This document shows, in pieces, positions 25,083 through 33,633 of a stretch of DNA of 64,000 nucleotides (position 1 is its first letter; each line of letters opens with the position of its first letter). This DNA comes from Mesorhizobium amorphae CCNWGS0123 (GTDB lineage: Bacteria; Pseudomonadota; Alphaproteobacteria; Rhizobiales; Rhizobiaceae): the NCBI RefSeq assembly GCF_001686985.1, contig NZ_CP015318.1, positions 1,052,001 to 1,116,000 on the forward strand. Direction: 5' to 3'. The notes under the pieces were generated by a model. It saw only the letters and a list, made by a program, of their open reading frames with translations. It searched no databases and was not told the DNA's origin. A program made the position numbers and the translations under genes.

Positions 25083-26000
25083 TTGAAAGCCAAACTGGGC
25101 ATGTCCCCCATCGCATGGTGGAACGACGATCTTGCTGAACTCAGCGATGACGTGTCGCTGGAGGAGTGCCTGGCGCAGTCGCGCTCGGCTGGGTTCACCG
25201 GCATGGAGATGGGCCGCCGCTTCCCCAACGACCCCAAGGTGATGCTGCCGATCCTGAAGGAAGCCGACGTCACGCTGTGCGGCGGCTGGTTCTCCGGCAC
25301 CCTGGTCGATGAGGAGATGGCGAGGAACAAGGATCGCATCCAGCCGATGATCGATCTGTTCAAGGCGGTGAACGCGCCTTGCATCGTCTATGGCGAGGTC
25401 GGCCGTTCCATCCAGGGCGACCGCTCCAAGCCTTTAGCCACCAAGCCAAAACTTTCCGGCGACGAGATGAAGGCCTACGCTAGGCGGCTGACCGAATTCG
25501 GCGAATGGTGTGCCGAGCAAGGCATGCCGCTGTCCTATCACCACCACATGGCGGCGGTCGTCGAGACCGAGCCGGAACTCGACGCCTTCATGCGCCATTC
25601 CGGCGAAGGCATTCCGCTGCTGCTCGATGCCGGCCATCTGGCCTTCGCCGGCGGCGATGTCCTGCGCGCCATCGACAACCACCACAAGCGCATCAACCAT
25701 GTCCACGTGAAGGACGTGCGCATGGGGGTGATCGACAGCCTCGACCGCACCAGGCAATCCTTCCTCGATGCCGTGGCGCTCGGCGCCTTCACCGTGCCGG
25801 GCGACGGCTCGCTGGATTTCGGTGCCATCGTGCAGAGGCTGGCGGATCATGGCTATGAGGGCTGGTTCGTCGTCGAGGCCGAGCAGGATCCGAAGAAGAA
25901 TCCGCCGCTCAAAATGGCTGAGGTCGGCTACAAGGAGCTGATGCGGGTGATGACGGCTTCCGGGTACACGGTCGAGACGCAAGGCTTCCCCAACGCATGA
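25083..26000 (+). CDS. iolE: IolE, inosose dehydratase
   Basis: A 305-residue AP-endonuclease-2-type TIM barrel that dehydrates 2-keto-myo-inositol (EC 4.2.1.44). The metal site is suggested by SYHHHMAAVVE, LLDAGHLAFAGG, NHVHVKDVR and GWFVVEAEQDP. MocC of the rhizopine system belongs to the same family. The start is a TTG at 25083, seven bases after TGGAG, giving LKAKLGMSPIAWWNDD. It lies in iolCDE with a small membrane gene following. Confidence 0.92.
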   Translation: MKAKLGMSPIAWWNDDLAELSDDVSLEECLAQSRSAGFTGMEMGRRFPNDPKVMLPILKEADVTLCGGWFSGTLVDEEMARNKDRIQPMIDLFKAVNAPCIVYGEVGRSIQGDRSKPLATKPKLSGDEMKAYARRLTEFGEWCAEQGMPLSYHHHMAAVVETEPELDAFMRHSGEGIPLLLDAGHLAFAGGDVLRAIDNHHKRINHVHVKDVRMGVIDSLDRTRQSFLDAVALGAFTVPGDGSLDFGAIVQRLADHGYEGWFVVEAEQDPKKNPPLKMAEVGYKELMRVMTASGYTVETQGFPNA

Positions 26001-26064
26001 ACGCTGGATTTGCTGTGACCAGCGGCCTATCTGAGGTCCGGTTGGTGAAATCCGGATTGGCCCG

Positions 26065-26283
26065 ATGAAAGATAGTGAGCACCCGTTCTTCCGGCCGCTG
26101 TGGCGGCGCGTTGCCATCGTCGCGGTCTGCCTGATCTGGTCGGCAATCGAGTTCGCCTCCGGCACACCTTTCTGGGGCGTGATCGCGCTCGGTTTCGCCG
26201 GCTACGCCGTCTGGCAGTTCTTCTACCTCTACAAGCCGGCCGAAGAGGGCAAGGCACCGACCGAGCCCGAACCGAAGGAGTAA
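26065..26283 (+). CDS. Small two-helix membrane protein in the iol operon
   Basis: A 72-residue protein with two hydrophobic segments (VAIVAVCLIWSAIEFASG and FWGVIALGFAGYAVWQFFYL) and a charged Pro/Glu-rich tail. It lies between iolE and iolB with only 5 nt before iolB, so it is co-translated with them. I do not recognise a characterised homologue; DUF3329-like small proteins look similar. It may be a membrane anchor or a helper of transport; nothing in the sequence decides this. Confidence 0.7.
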   Translation: MKDSEHPFFRPLWRRVAIVAVCLIWSAIEFASGTPFWGVIALGFAGYAVWQFFYLYKPAEEGKAPTEPEPKE

Positions 26284-26288
26284 CCCAG

Positions 26289-27101
26289 ATGTCGAAGCTG
26301 CTCGTCAAAGCCAACAAGGGCCATGGCCGCGTCGCCCATGTGACGCCGAAAAGTGCCGGCTGGACCTATGTCGGTTTCGATCTGCATCGGCTGAAGCCCG
26401 GTGAAAGCGCGTCCGGTGAAACCAAAGATCGCGAAGTCTGCCTGGTCTTCGTCACCGGCAAGGGCAAGGCGAGCACCGGCGGCAAGGATCTTGGCCTGCT
26501 CGGCGAGCGCATGTCGCCTTTTGAAGGCAAGCCTTGGTCAGTCTATCTGCCCGAGGGTTCCGACTGGTCGGTGACCGCCGACACCGATCTCGAGCTTGCC
26601 GTCTGTTCGGCGCCGGGGCTTGGCGGCGGCCTGCCGGTGCGCGTCATCGCGCCCGACGATCTCGGCCAGGAAACCCGCGGCAAGGGCACCAACACCCGCT
26701 ACGTCACCAACATCCTGCCAGAAGGCAAGCCGGCCGATTCGCTGCTGGTGGTCGAGGTGATCACGCCCGGCGGCCACACTTCGAGCTACCCCCCGCACAA
26801 GCACGACCAGGACAATCTGCCGGCCGAGTCCTATCTCGAGGAAACCTACTATCACCGCCTCAACCCACCGCAGGGTTTTGCCTTCCAGCGCGTCTACACC
26901 GATGCCGACGCAGACGGCGGGCGCGCGCTGGACGAGGCGATGGCGATCGAGGATGGCGATGTCGTGCTGGTGCCCAAGGGCTATCACCCCTGTGCGGCCT
27001 GTCACGGCTACGACCTTTATTATCTCAATGTCATGGCCGGGCCGAAGCGCACCTGGAAGTTCCACAATGCGCCAGAGCACGAATGGTTGATGAAGGCCTG
27101 A
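26289..27101 (+). CDS. iolB: IolB, 5-deoxy-glucuronate isomerase
   Basis: A 270-residue bicupin that converts 5-deoxy-glucuronate to 5-dehydro-2-deoxygluconate (EC 5.3.1.30). The metal-binding cupin segment is PGGHTSSYPPHKHDQ near residue 160, followed by EETYYHRLNPPQGFAFQRVY and the late VPKGYHPCAA His. Length is normal. Last gene of the iol operon; iolA is not within the window. Confidence 0.93.
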   Translation: MSKLLVKANKGHGRVAHVTPKSAGWTYVGFDLHRLKPGESASGETKDREVCLVFVTGKGKASTGGKDLGLLGERMSPFEGKPWSVYLPEGSDWSVTADTDLELAVCSAPGLGGGLPVRVIAPDDLGQETRGKGTNTRYVTNILPEGKPADSLLVVEVITPGGHTSSYPPHKHDQDNLPAESYLEETYYHRLNPPQGFAFQRVYTDADADGGRALDEAMAIEDGDVVLVPKGYHPCAACHGYDLYYLNVMAGPKRTWKFHNAPEHEWLMKA

Positions 27102-27250
27102 TCGATCGGCCTTCGGCTGAAGCTGTTGGTCCAGCACGGAAAAATCGTCGGCTAATGACTTGCCGGCTCGATTTGCCATCGAAAACCCCCAAAAGCTTCG
27201 TCAATCCGTCATGCAAATCGCCTATGGCAGCGGTCTGACGAGGACTTTCT

Positions 27251-27958
27251 ATGCGCTATGCCATCTACTTCACCCCAAGGCAGGACGAGCCGCTGGCGCG
27301 GATCGCCGCCAATTGGCTTGGCCGCGACCCGTTCGGCGCGGCGACCCGGCCGGTCGAGGCTGTCGGTGAATTGTCGGCGGCGGAAGTCGCCTTCCACACC
27401 GCCTCGGCGCGGCGCTACGGCTTCCATGCGACGCTGAAGGCGCCCTTCCGGCTGGCGCCCAACGAGACGGAAGCCTCGCTGCGCGCGGCACTCGACAGCT
27501 TCGCCGAAGCGACCATGCCGGTCACCATTCCACGCCTCGTCGTCGGTCAGATCGACGGCTTCTTCGCGCTCGTCCAGGAAGCCCCGCTGCCGGCGCTCAA
27601 CCGTTTTGCCGATGACGTCGTGCTCGCCTTCGACCGCTTCCGCGCGCCGCTGACCGAGGCGGAAATCGAACGCCGCAGCCCCGATTCGCTGAAGCCTGCC
27701 GAATTCCGCAACCTCTGCCAGTGGGGCTACCCTTACGTGTTCGAGACCTTTCGCTTCCACATGACGCTGTCCGGCCGCGCCGCGTCACAGGAAAGCCCTC
27801 GTCTGCGCGCAGCAATAGACAGCCTGTTCGCGGAGGTGCTGCTGCGGCCGGTGCCGGTGGATGCGCTGACGCTGTTTGTCGAAACCGAACCGGGCGCCCC
27901 GTTCATGGTGCTTTCCCATCACGCGCTCGGACGTCGCCCGGCCAGAAAAACTGCCTAG
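27251..27958 (+). CDS. DUF1045 phosphonate-linked protein
   Basis: A 235-residue protein of the DUF1045 family (putative phosphonate metabolism protein), related to 2H-type phosphoesterases: two histidine patches are visible, YGFHATLKAPF near residue 60 and FRFHMTLSG near 165, each in the H-x-T pattern. It is directly upstream of phnM and phnN in the same direction. In C-P lyase systems such genes accompany phnM, phnN and the core; the precise reaction is not settled from this sequence. Confidence 0.85.
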   Translation: MRYAIYFTPRQDEPLARIAANWLGRDPFGAATRPVEAVGELSAAEVAFHTASARRYGFHATLKAPFRLAPNETEASLRAALDSFAEATMPVTIPRLVVGQIDGFFALVQEAPLPALNRFADDVVLAFDRFRAPLTEAEIERRSPDSLKPAEFRNLCQWGYPYVFETFRFHMTLSGRAASQESPRLRAAIDSLFAEVLLRPVPVDALTLFVETEPGAPFMVLSHHALGRRPARKTA

Positions 27959-27989
27959 TTCGCTAGCTTGAGATCAAGGACTGCCTGAA

Positions 27990-29129
27990 ATGACCGCCGA
28001 GACCGTTCTCACCAACGCCCGCATCGTGCTTGCCGACGAGATCGTCGAAGGCTCGCTCGTGCTGCGCGACGGCCTGATTGCCGCCATCGATCCCGGCGCC
28101 GCCCGCACCGGCGAGGACATGGGTGGCGACTACGTCATCCCCGGCCTGGTCGAATTGCACACCGACCATCTCGAAGGCCACTACGCGCCGCGGCCGAAGG
28201 TACGCTGGAACCCGATCGCCGCCGTGCTTGCCCATGACGCGCAGGTGGCGACCGCCGGCATCACCACCGTGCTCGACGCCTTGCGCGTCGGCATGGACGA
28301 GGATGCCGACCTGACCTCCGCCGACATCCGCAAGCTCGCCGACGCGATCGAGGACAGCGTCGAGCAGGACCGGCTTCGCGCCGATCACTTCATCCATCTG
28401 CGCTGCGAGGTTTCGGCACCCGATTGCCTGAGGGCCTTCGCCAATTTCGAAACCGATGAAAGGGTGAAGCTGGCTTCGCTGATGGATCATGCGCCGGGAC
28501 AGCGCCAGTTCGTCAATCTCGAGACCTATGCCTATTATTACCAGCGCAAGCTGAAGCTGACGGATCGCGCCTTTCAGAAGTTCTGCGAGAAGCGCATGGC
28601 GGAATCGGCCATGAACTCCGGTCCCAACCGCGTCTTCATCGCCGCCGCCTGCCATGAGCGCGGCATCGTGCTGGCGAGCCACGACGACGCCACCTCGGGC
28701 CATGTCGAGGAGGCGATCGAGCAGGGCGTGCGCGTCGCCGAATTCCCGACCACCGAGGAAGCGGCACGGGCCTCGAAGGCCGCCGGGCTCGGCGTGCTGA
28801 TGGGCGCGCCCAACGTCATGCGCGGCGCCTCGCATTCCGGCAACGTCTCGGCCCGGACGCTTGCCGGCGACGGCCTGCTCGACATCCTGTCGTCGGATTA
28901 CATTCCTTTCAGCCTGATCCAGTCGGCTTTCTTCCTCGGCGATGTCGTCGAGGGCATTTCGCTGCCGCAGGCGGTGGCCATGGTGTCGAAGAATCCGGCC
29001 GAGGCGGTCGGCCTCAGCGATCGCGGCGTCATCGAACAGGGCCGGCGCGCCGACCTCGTACGCGTGCGCGTCGACGACCATGTGCCGGTCGTCCGCACCG
29101 TCTGGCGCCAGGGGCGCCGGGTCGCATGA
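27990..29129 (+). CDS. phnM: PhnM, ribose 1-methylphosphonate 5-triphosphate diphosphatase
   Basis: A 379-residue amidohydrolase-fold enzyme that removes pyrophosphate from alkylphosphonate ribose triphosphate (EC 3.6.1.63) in the C-P lyase pathway. Metal-binding stretches: IPGLVELHTDHLEGHYAPRP near residue 50, ASHDDATSGHVEEAI near 225, and GAPNVMRGASHSGN. Its end overlaps phnN (ATGATG). The core genes phnG to phnL are not in this window. Confidence 0.93.
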   Translation: MTAETVLTNARIVLADEIVEGSLVLRDGLIAAIDPGAARTGEDMGGDYVIPGLVELHTDHLEGHYAPRPKVRWNPIAAVLAHDAQVATAGITTVLDALRVGMDEDADLTSADIRKLADAIEDSVEQDRLRADHFIHLRCEVSAPDCLRAFANFETDERVKLASLMDHAPGQRQFVNLETYAYYYQRKLKLTDRAFQKFCEKRMAESAMNSGPNRVFIAAACHERGIVLASHDDATSGHVEEAIEQGVRVAEFPTTEEAARASKAAGLGVLMGAPNVMRGASHSGNVSARTLAGDGLLDILSSDYIPFSLIQSAFFLGDVVEGISLPQAVAMVSKNPAEAVGLSDRGVIEQGRRADLVRVRVDDHVPVVRTVWRQGRRVA

Positions 29130-29755
29130 TGGTCTCGGCGCTGATCGAACGCGAACTGTCCACCGACACCTTTCCGATCCGCCACGGCGTCTTCGTCGCC
29201 GTGGTCGGGCCGAGCGGCGCCGGCAAGGACACGGTGATCGGCTATGCCAAGGCGCGTTTCGCCGACGAGAGCCGGCTGGAATTCGTGCGCCGGGTCATCA
29301 CAAGGCCGAGCGATGCGGCGAGCGAGGACCACGACACGCTGGCCGACGCCGCCTTCGCCGAAGCCGAGGCCGACGGTGCCTTCGCCATAGCCTGGGAGGC
29401 ACATGGCCTGCGCTATGGCATTCCGGCCGATGTCGACTGGTCGGTCGCCAACGGCCAGGTCGCCGTCGCCAACGTCTCGCGTTCCATCATTCCGGCGCTG
29501 CGCGATCGCTACGCAAACCTGGCCGTCGTCGAGATCACCGCCACGCCGGAAATCCTCGCCGAGCGGCTGGCCATGCGCGGCCGCGAATCGCGCGGCGAGG
29601 TGCTGGCCCGCCTGGCGCGCAGCACGTCCGTCGCGCTGTCCGGCCCCGATGTCACCTCGATCGACAACAGCGGCACCCGCGAGATCGCCGGCGAGCGCTT
29701 CGCCGAAGTGCTGCGCAAGGCGATGGCTTTCTCCGACCTGTCGAGCATGATCTAG
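29126..29755 (+). CDS. phnN: PhnN, ribose 1,5-bisphosphate phosphokinase
   Basis: A 209-residue guanylate-kinase-like P-loop enzyme that makes PRPP from ribose 1,5-bisphosphate (EC 2.7.4.23). Walker A is VVGPSGAGKDT (residues 28-38); RVITRPSDAASEDHDTL matches the substrate region, and RESRGEVLARLAR the lid. It starts inside the phnM stop. A palindromic repeat begins on the last base of its TAG. Confidence 0.9.
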   Translation: MMVSALIERELSTDTFPIRHGVFVAVVGPSGAGKDTVIGYAKARFADESRLEFVRRVITRPSDAASEDHDTLADAAFAEAEADGAFAIAWEAHGLRYGIPADVDWSVANGQVAVANVSRSIIPALRDRYANLAVVEITATPEILAERLAMRGRESRGEVLARLARSTSVALSGPDVTSIDNSGTREIAGERFAEVLRKAMAFSDLSSMI

Positions 29756-29896
29756 GATGTGCTGATATTCAGGTGATGCCGGCCTGCAAACGGCGGTCTC
29801 CTGCGCTTCCGGTGCTCACGTACATTGAGTACGCTCCGCTCCGGTTCTCGGAACCCACCATTTTCGGCTCGGCCTGACCTGAATCTCAGCACATCC
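29755..29896. repeat. Palindromic repeat unit with terminal inverted repeats (copy A)
   Basis: Ends GGATGTGCTGATATTCAGGT (29755-29774) and ACCTGAATCTCAGCACATCC (29877-29896), 19 of 20 bases complementary. The middle CTGCGCTTCCGGTG, CTCCGCTCCGGTTCTCGGAA and CTCGGCCTGACCTGAATCTCA is shared with copy B at 40689. It begins on the last base of the phnN stop and separates it from the convergent permease gene. Confidence 0.75.
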
Positions 29897-29918
29897 CAGG
29901 GCCGGCTTCGACAAGCAG

Positions 29919-30914
29919 CTACTCCGCCGGCGCGCCGGCGACGTTCTTGCGCGTGGCGTCGATCATCTGCCGCCGTGCCCGGAACACGCCCCATTGCTGG
30001 TCGACCAGCACGCCGATCAGGATCACCCCGCCCATCACCGCGAAATTGAGCGAGGAGGGGATGCCGAGCAGATTGACCAGGTTCTGCAATTCCTGCAGCA
30101 GCACCGTGCCGAGGATGACGCCGATCAGCGAGCCTTCGCCGCCGCGTAGCGAGAAGCCGCCGAGCACGGCCGCCGCAATGGCGTAGAGCTCGTAGAACTG
30201 GCCGTGGCTGGCCGGCGAGATCGAGCGCGTGTACATGGCGAAATAGATCGCCGACAGCGCCGTCAGCACGCCGCAGATGACGTAGGCCGCCATGACGACG
30301 CGCCCCGTGCGGATGCCGGAATATTTCGCCGCTTCCTCGTTCTTGCCGATGGCGTAGAGATAGCGCCCGAACACCGAGCGGTGCAGCACCACCCACATGA
30401 CGATTGAGATGACGATCAACGCGATGAAGCTGTTCGGCACGCCGTAGCTGCGGCCGGCGGTCAGAAACTCGAGGTCAGGGAAATTCTGGCCGAAGCCGAA
30501 GCCCGCCGTGCCGTCGGCGGTGTAGAAGCGCGCTACGCCGCGATAGATCAAGAGGCCGCAGAGCGTCACCACGAAGGGCTGCAGCTTCAGCCGCGTGATC
30601 AACCAGCCATGCATGAGGCCGATGACGGCGCCGAGCGCGATGATCAGCACGAAGGCCAGCGGCCAATCCATCCCGCGCACGGCAATGAAGTCGATGAACA
30701 GCGTACCGAGCAACGCAACCACCGATCCCACAGACAATTCGATGCCACCGGTGATGATGACGAAGGCCTGGCCGATCGACAGAATCCCGAACAGGCCGAT
30801 CAGGTTCGAGGTGTTGGCAAGGTTGATCGGCAAGAGGAAGCGCGGATTGATGATCGCTACCACCGTCCCCACCACCAGGATCAGGATCAGCAGGCCGAGA
30901 TCTTTCTTGCTCAT
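29919..30914 (-). CDS. Sugar ABC transporter permease (RbsC type), system 2
   Basis: A 331-residue integral membrane permease of the BPD_transp_2 sugar family with about nine hydrophobic segments; typical regions are FVIITGGIELSVGSVVAL, QPFVVTLCGLLIYRG and LGGFSLRGGEGSLIG. Third gene of a minus-strand operon (binding protein, double ATPase, permease). The ligand is unknown, likely a pentose or hexose. Confidence 0.88.
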   Translation of the reverse strand: MSKKDLGLLILILVVGTVVAIINPRFLLPINLANTSNLIGLFGILSIGQAFVIITGGIELSVGSVVALLGTLFIDFIAVRGMDWPLAFVLIIALGAVIGLMHGWLITRLKLQPFVVTLCGLLIYRGVARFYTADGTAGFGFGQNFPDLEFLTAGRSYGVPNSFIALIVISIVMWVVLHRSVFGRYLYAIGKNEEAAKYSGIRTGRVVMAAYVICGVLTALSAIYFAMYTRSISPASHGQFYELYAIAAAVLGGFSLRGGEGSLIGVILGTVLLQELQNLVNLLGIPSSLNFAVMGGVILIGVLVDQQWGVFRARRQMIDATRKNVAGAPAE

Positions 30915-30929
30915 CTTTTTCTCCCCAAA

Positions 30930-30974
30930 GCAGGTTCCGCAAAAGTGTTCTGCGGTTTTGCGACCGGAACCTGC
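30930..30974. repeat. Short palindromic intergenic repeat
   Basis: GCAGGTTCC (30930-30938) and GGAACCTGC (30966-30974) with an inner GCAAAA/TTTTGC pair. It lies between the ATPase stop and the permease start, inside the operon; sequences of this kind recur between genes in rhizobia. Confidence 0.6.
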
Positions 30975-30988
30975 GGCAAAACAAAACG

Positions 30989-32563
30989 CTAATTCGGCTT
31001 CTTGCCGACCGCGAGCAGCAGCACGTTTTCCTGGCTGAAGTCGTCCTTGTCGAGAATGCCCGAGATCTGGCCCTCATGCATGACGGCGATACGGTCCGAG
31101 ACGCCGATCACCTCCTCCATGTCGCTGGAGATCATCAGCACAGCGACGCCGGCATCGGCCAGCGCCCGCATCAGCCCGTAGATTTCCGCCTTGGCGCCGA
31201 TGTCGATGCCGCGCGTCGGTTCGTCGAGGATCATCACCTTCGGATTCATCGCCAGCCACTTGCCCAGCACCACCTTCTGCTGGTTGCCGCCCGATAGCGT
31301 GCCGGTGCGCGTCGCCACCGATGGCGCCTTGATGCCGAGATTGCTCTTCTGCTTCTCGGCGGTGGCGACTTCGGCGCTGGCCGAGACCAGTGAGCGCTTC
31401 GCATGCGCCGGCAGATTGGGCAGCGAGATGTTCTGCGCGATCGACAGATCGAGCAGGATGCCGGTCAGCTTGCGGTCCTCGGGCACCAGGAAGATGCCGC
31501 TGGCCACGGCATCGGCGGCCGAGCCGAGTGCGAGTTCCTTGCCGTCAAGCTTGACGCTGCCGCCGAAGCGTTCGTCGATGCCGAACAGCACGCGCGCCAG
31601 CTCGGTGCGGCCGGAGCCGACCAGGCCGGCAAGGCCGAGGATTTCGCCATGCCTGACGTCGAGATCGACCGGCCGGTCGGGATAGGCGCTGGTGCGCACC
31701 GCCTTGGCTGAAAGTGCTACGCCGCCCGGCGCGCGCGCCGATTCCGAGGCCTTCTCGCGTTCCTTCAGCATGCGGCCGATCATCAGCTTGACCATCTGGT
31801 CGTGGTTGATGGCGCTTTTCGGCAATGTGCCGGCCAGCATGCCGTCCCGCAGCACCACGACGCGGTCGGCGACGCGCTCGACCTCATGCAGCCGGTGCGA
31901 GATGAAGATGACGCTGATGCCTTCCGCCTTCAGCGCCTTGATGACATCGAGCAATTTGTCGGTTTCGGCGAGTGGCAGGCTGGATGTCGGCTCATCGAGG
32001 ATCACCAGCCGCGCCTTGATCGACAGCGCCTTGGCGATCTCGACCATCTGCTGCTGGGCAAGCGACAGCGACGCCACCGGTGCGTCGGCCGAGAAATTGG
32101 CGCCGACCCGCTTCAGCAGCGGCGCCACCATGACGCGCAGTTTGGCGCGGTCGACCAGCTTCAGCGGCCCGGCGCGCAGCGGCTCGCGGCCGAAGAAGAT
32201 GTTGGCGGCAACATCGAGGTTTTCGAACAGATTGAGTTCCTGGTGGACGAAGGCGATGCCGGAGCCGAGGCTGGCCTCGACGGTGAGCCCGTCATGCTCG
32301 ACGCCGTCGACGGTGATGGTGCCGGTATCAGGCCGGGTCACGCCGCCGAGGATCTTCATCAGCGTCGATTTGCCGGCGCCGTTTTCGCCGACCAGTCCGA
32401 TCACTTCGCCCGGCCTCACCTCCATCGAGAACCCGTCCAGCGCCACCACGCCGGGATAGGTCTTGCGCACGCTCTCCAGGCTCAGGAACGGAGCGACCGT
32501 GGATGCAACGATGGATGTGTCGGAATAGTTCATCACGCCATGATTCATCGCGCCACAGTTCAT
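30989..32563 (-). CDS. Sugar ABC transporter ATPase, double domain (RbsA/MglA type)
   Basis: A 524-residue protein with two nucleotide-binding domains. The first is complete: Walker A GENGAGKST near residue 60, signature LSLAQQQ, Walker B LVILDEPTSSL, and LISHRL-type switch (FISHRLHEV). The second has a degenerate P-loop (GLVGSGRTELAR) and a canonical LSGGNQQK signature with VMILDEPTRGIDIGAK, as in RbsA. The N-terminus has three in-frame ATGs in a GATGAA-rich stretch and no clear ribosome site, so residues 1-10 are uncertain. Confidence 0.92.
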   Translation of the reverse strand: MNCGAMNHGVMNYSDTSIVASTVAPFLSLESVRKTYPGVVALDGFSMEVRPGEVIGLVGENGAGKSTLMKILGGVTRPDTGTITVDGVEHDGLTVEASLGSGIAFVHQELNLFENLDVAANIFFGREPLRAGPLKLVDRAKLRVMVAPLLKRVGANFSADAPVASLSLAQQQMVEIAKALSIKARLVILDEPTSSLPLAETDKLLDVIKALKAEGISVIFISHRLHEVERVADRVVVLRDGMLAGTLPKSAINHDQMVKLMIGRMLKEREKASESARAPGGVALSAKAVRTSAYPDRPVDLDVRHGEILGLAGLVGSGRTELARVLFGIDERFGGSVKLDGKELALGSAADAVASGIFLVPEDRKLTGILLDLSIAQNISLPNLPAHAKRSLVSASAEVATAEKQKSNLGIKAPSVATRTGTLSGGNQQKVVLGKWLAMNPKVMILDEPTRGIDIGAKAEIYGLMRALADAGVAVLMISSDMEEVIGVSDRIAVMHEGQISGILDKDDFSQENVLLLAVGKKPN

Positions 32564-32594
32564 CGCGCTTGCCAGCAGCCGGTGAGCTACAGAC

Positions 32595-32656
32595 TGACGG
32601 GCCCGCGAAGGCCCGTCAATACGAACGCCGGCTCAAGGCAGTCCCCTGAGCCGGCG
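32595..32656 (-). repeat. Two hairpins between binding-protein and ATPase genes
   Basis: TGACGGGCC/GGCCCGTCA (32595-32618) and CGCCGGCTCA/TGAGCCGGCG (32626-32656), both perfect. No T-run on the minus strand. They probably protect the 3' end of the binding-protein message. Confidence 0.6.
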
Positions 32657-32670
32657 CAACTGTTTTCGTC

Positions 32671-33633
32671 TCAGTTCCCGGACATCGCCTTCAGATTGGC
32701 GGCGTAGGCGTCGACATCATCCTTGCCGATGATCTTGGTCGGGATGATGATCAGCCCATCGGCCGGAACGCCCGACTTGTCGCCCTTGAGATAGGCGGCC
32801 ATCAGCTTCATGCCCTGATAAGCCCATTCGAAGGGCTGCTGCACGACGGTCGCCGCCACGGTGCCTTCCTTGACCCCACCCAGCGTGATCGGATCGTCGT
32901 CGAAGCCGACGACGGTGATCTGGCCGAGCTTGCCGGCGTCGCGCAGCGCCTCATAGATGCGCGGCGTGTTGTAGGAGTAGAAGCCGACCATGCAGGTGAC
33001 GTCGGGGCTGGCAACGAGCGCGTCCTCGACATTCTTCTTGGCACGGGCCTGGTCGATATCGTCGCCGCGCACGTCGATCAGCTCGATCTTGGTGCCGGCG
33101 AGCCCGTCCTTCATGCCCTGGATGCGCTCCTTGGCATTGTCGGCGCCGAGCAGGCCGACGAAGCCGAGGCACTTGCCGCCGTTCGGCATCGCCTTCTTGG
33201 CGATCTCGGCCGCCTGCTTGCCGGCATCGACGTTCGACGAGCCGATATAGGCGACACGCTTGGTCTGCGGGGCGTCGCTGTCGGTGGTGAACAGCGCCGT
33301 TTCGGAAGCGATCTTGTTCAGCCCGTCGGTCGAGGTCTTTGGGTCCACGGCCGACACCATGATCGCCTTGACGCCTGCGGTCACCAGATCGTCCATCAGC
33401 CGCTGCTGGATGGCGACCGACGACTGCTCGGGATATTTCAGCTCCAGATTGTAGTCGGGCAGTTCGCCCTGCGCCTTCTTCACGCCGGCTTCCGCCGCCT
33501 TCCAGAAGTCGGACGCGCCGTTGACGACGAAGGCCAGCGTCGGCTTGTCGTCGGCACGCGCGATTGCGCTCGCCGACAGGCCGAGAGCCAAGGCCGCGGC
33601 GGCGATGGATGCAGTACGGATCACAGATTTCAT
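32671..33633 (-). CDS. Sugar ABC transporter periplasmic binding protein, system 2
   Basis: A 320-residue type I periplasmic binding protein. Signal peptide MKSVIRTASIAAAALALGLSA with cleavage near ARA-DDK, then LAFVVNGASDFWKAAEAGVKKA; hinge and sugar-site type segments are AIMVSAVDPKTS, TDSDAPQTKRVAYIG and VGFDDDPITLGGVKEG. ATG 33633 has GGGAGG six bases upstream. First gene of the minus-strand operon; divergent from a LacI-family gene that probably controls it. Confidence 0.9.
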   Translation of the reverse strand: MKSVIRTASIAAAALALGLSASAIARADDKPTLAFVVNGASDFWKAAEAGVKKAQGELPDYNLELKYPEQSSVAIQQRLMDDLVTAGVKAIMVSAVDPKTSTDGLNKIASETALFTTDSDAPQTKRVAYIGSSNVDAGKQAAEIAKKAMPNGGKCLGFVGLLGADNAKERIQGMKDGLAGTKIELIDVRGDDIDQARAKKNVEDALVASPDVTCMVGFYSYNTPRIYEALRDAGKLGQITVVGFDDDPITLGGVKEGTVAATVVQQPFEWAYQGMKLMAAYLKGDKSGVPADGLIIIPTKIIGKDDVDAYAANLKAMSGN

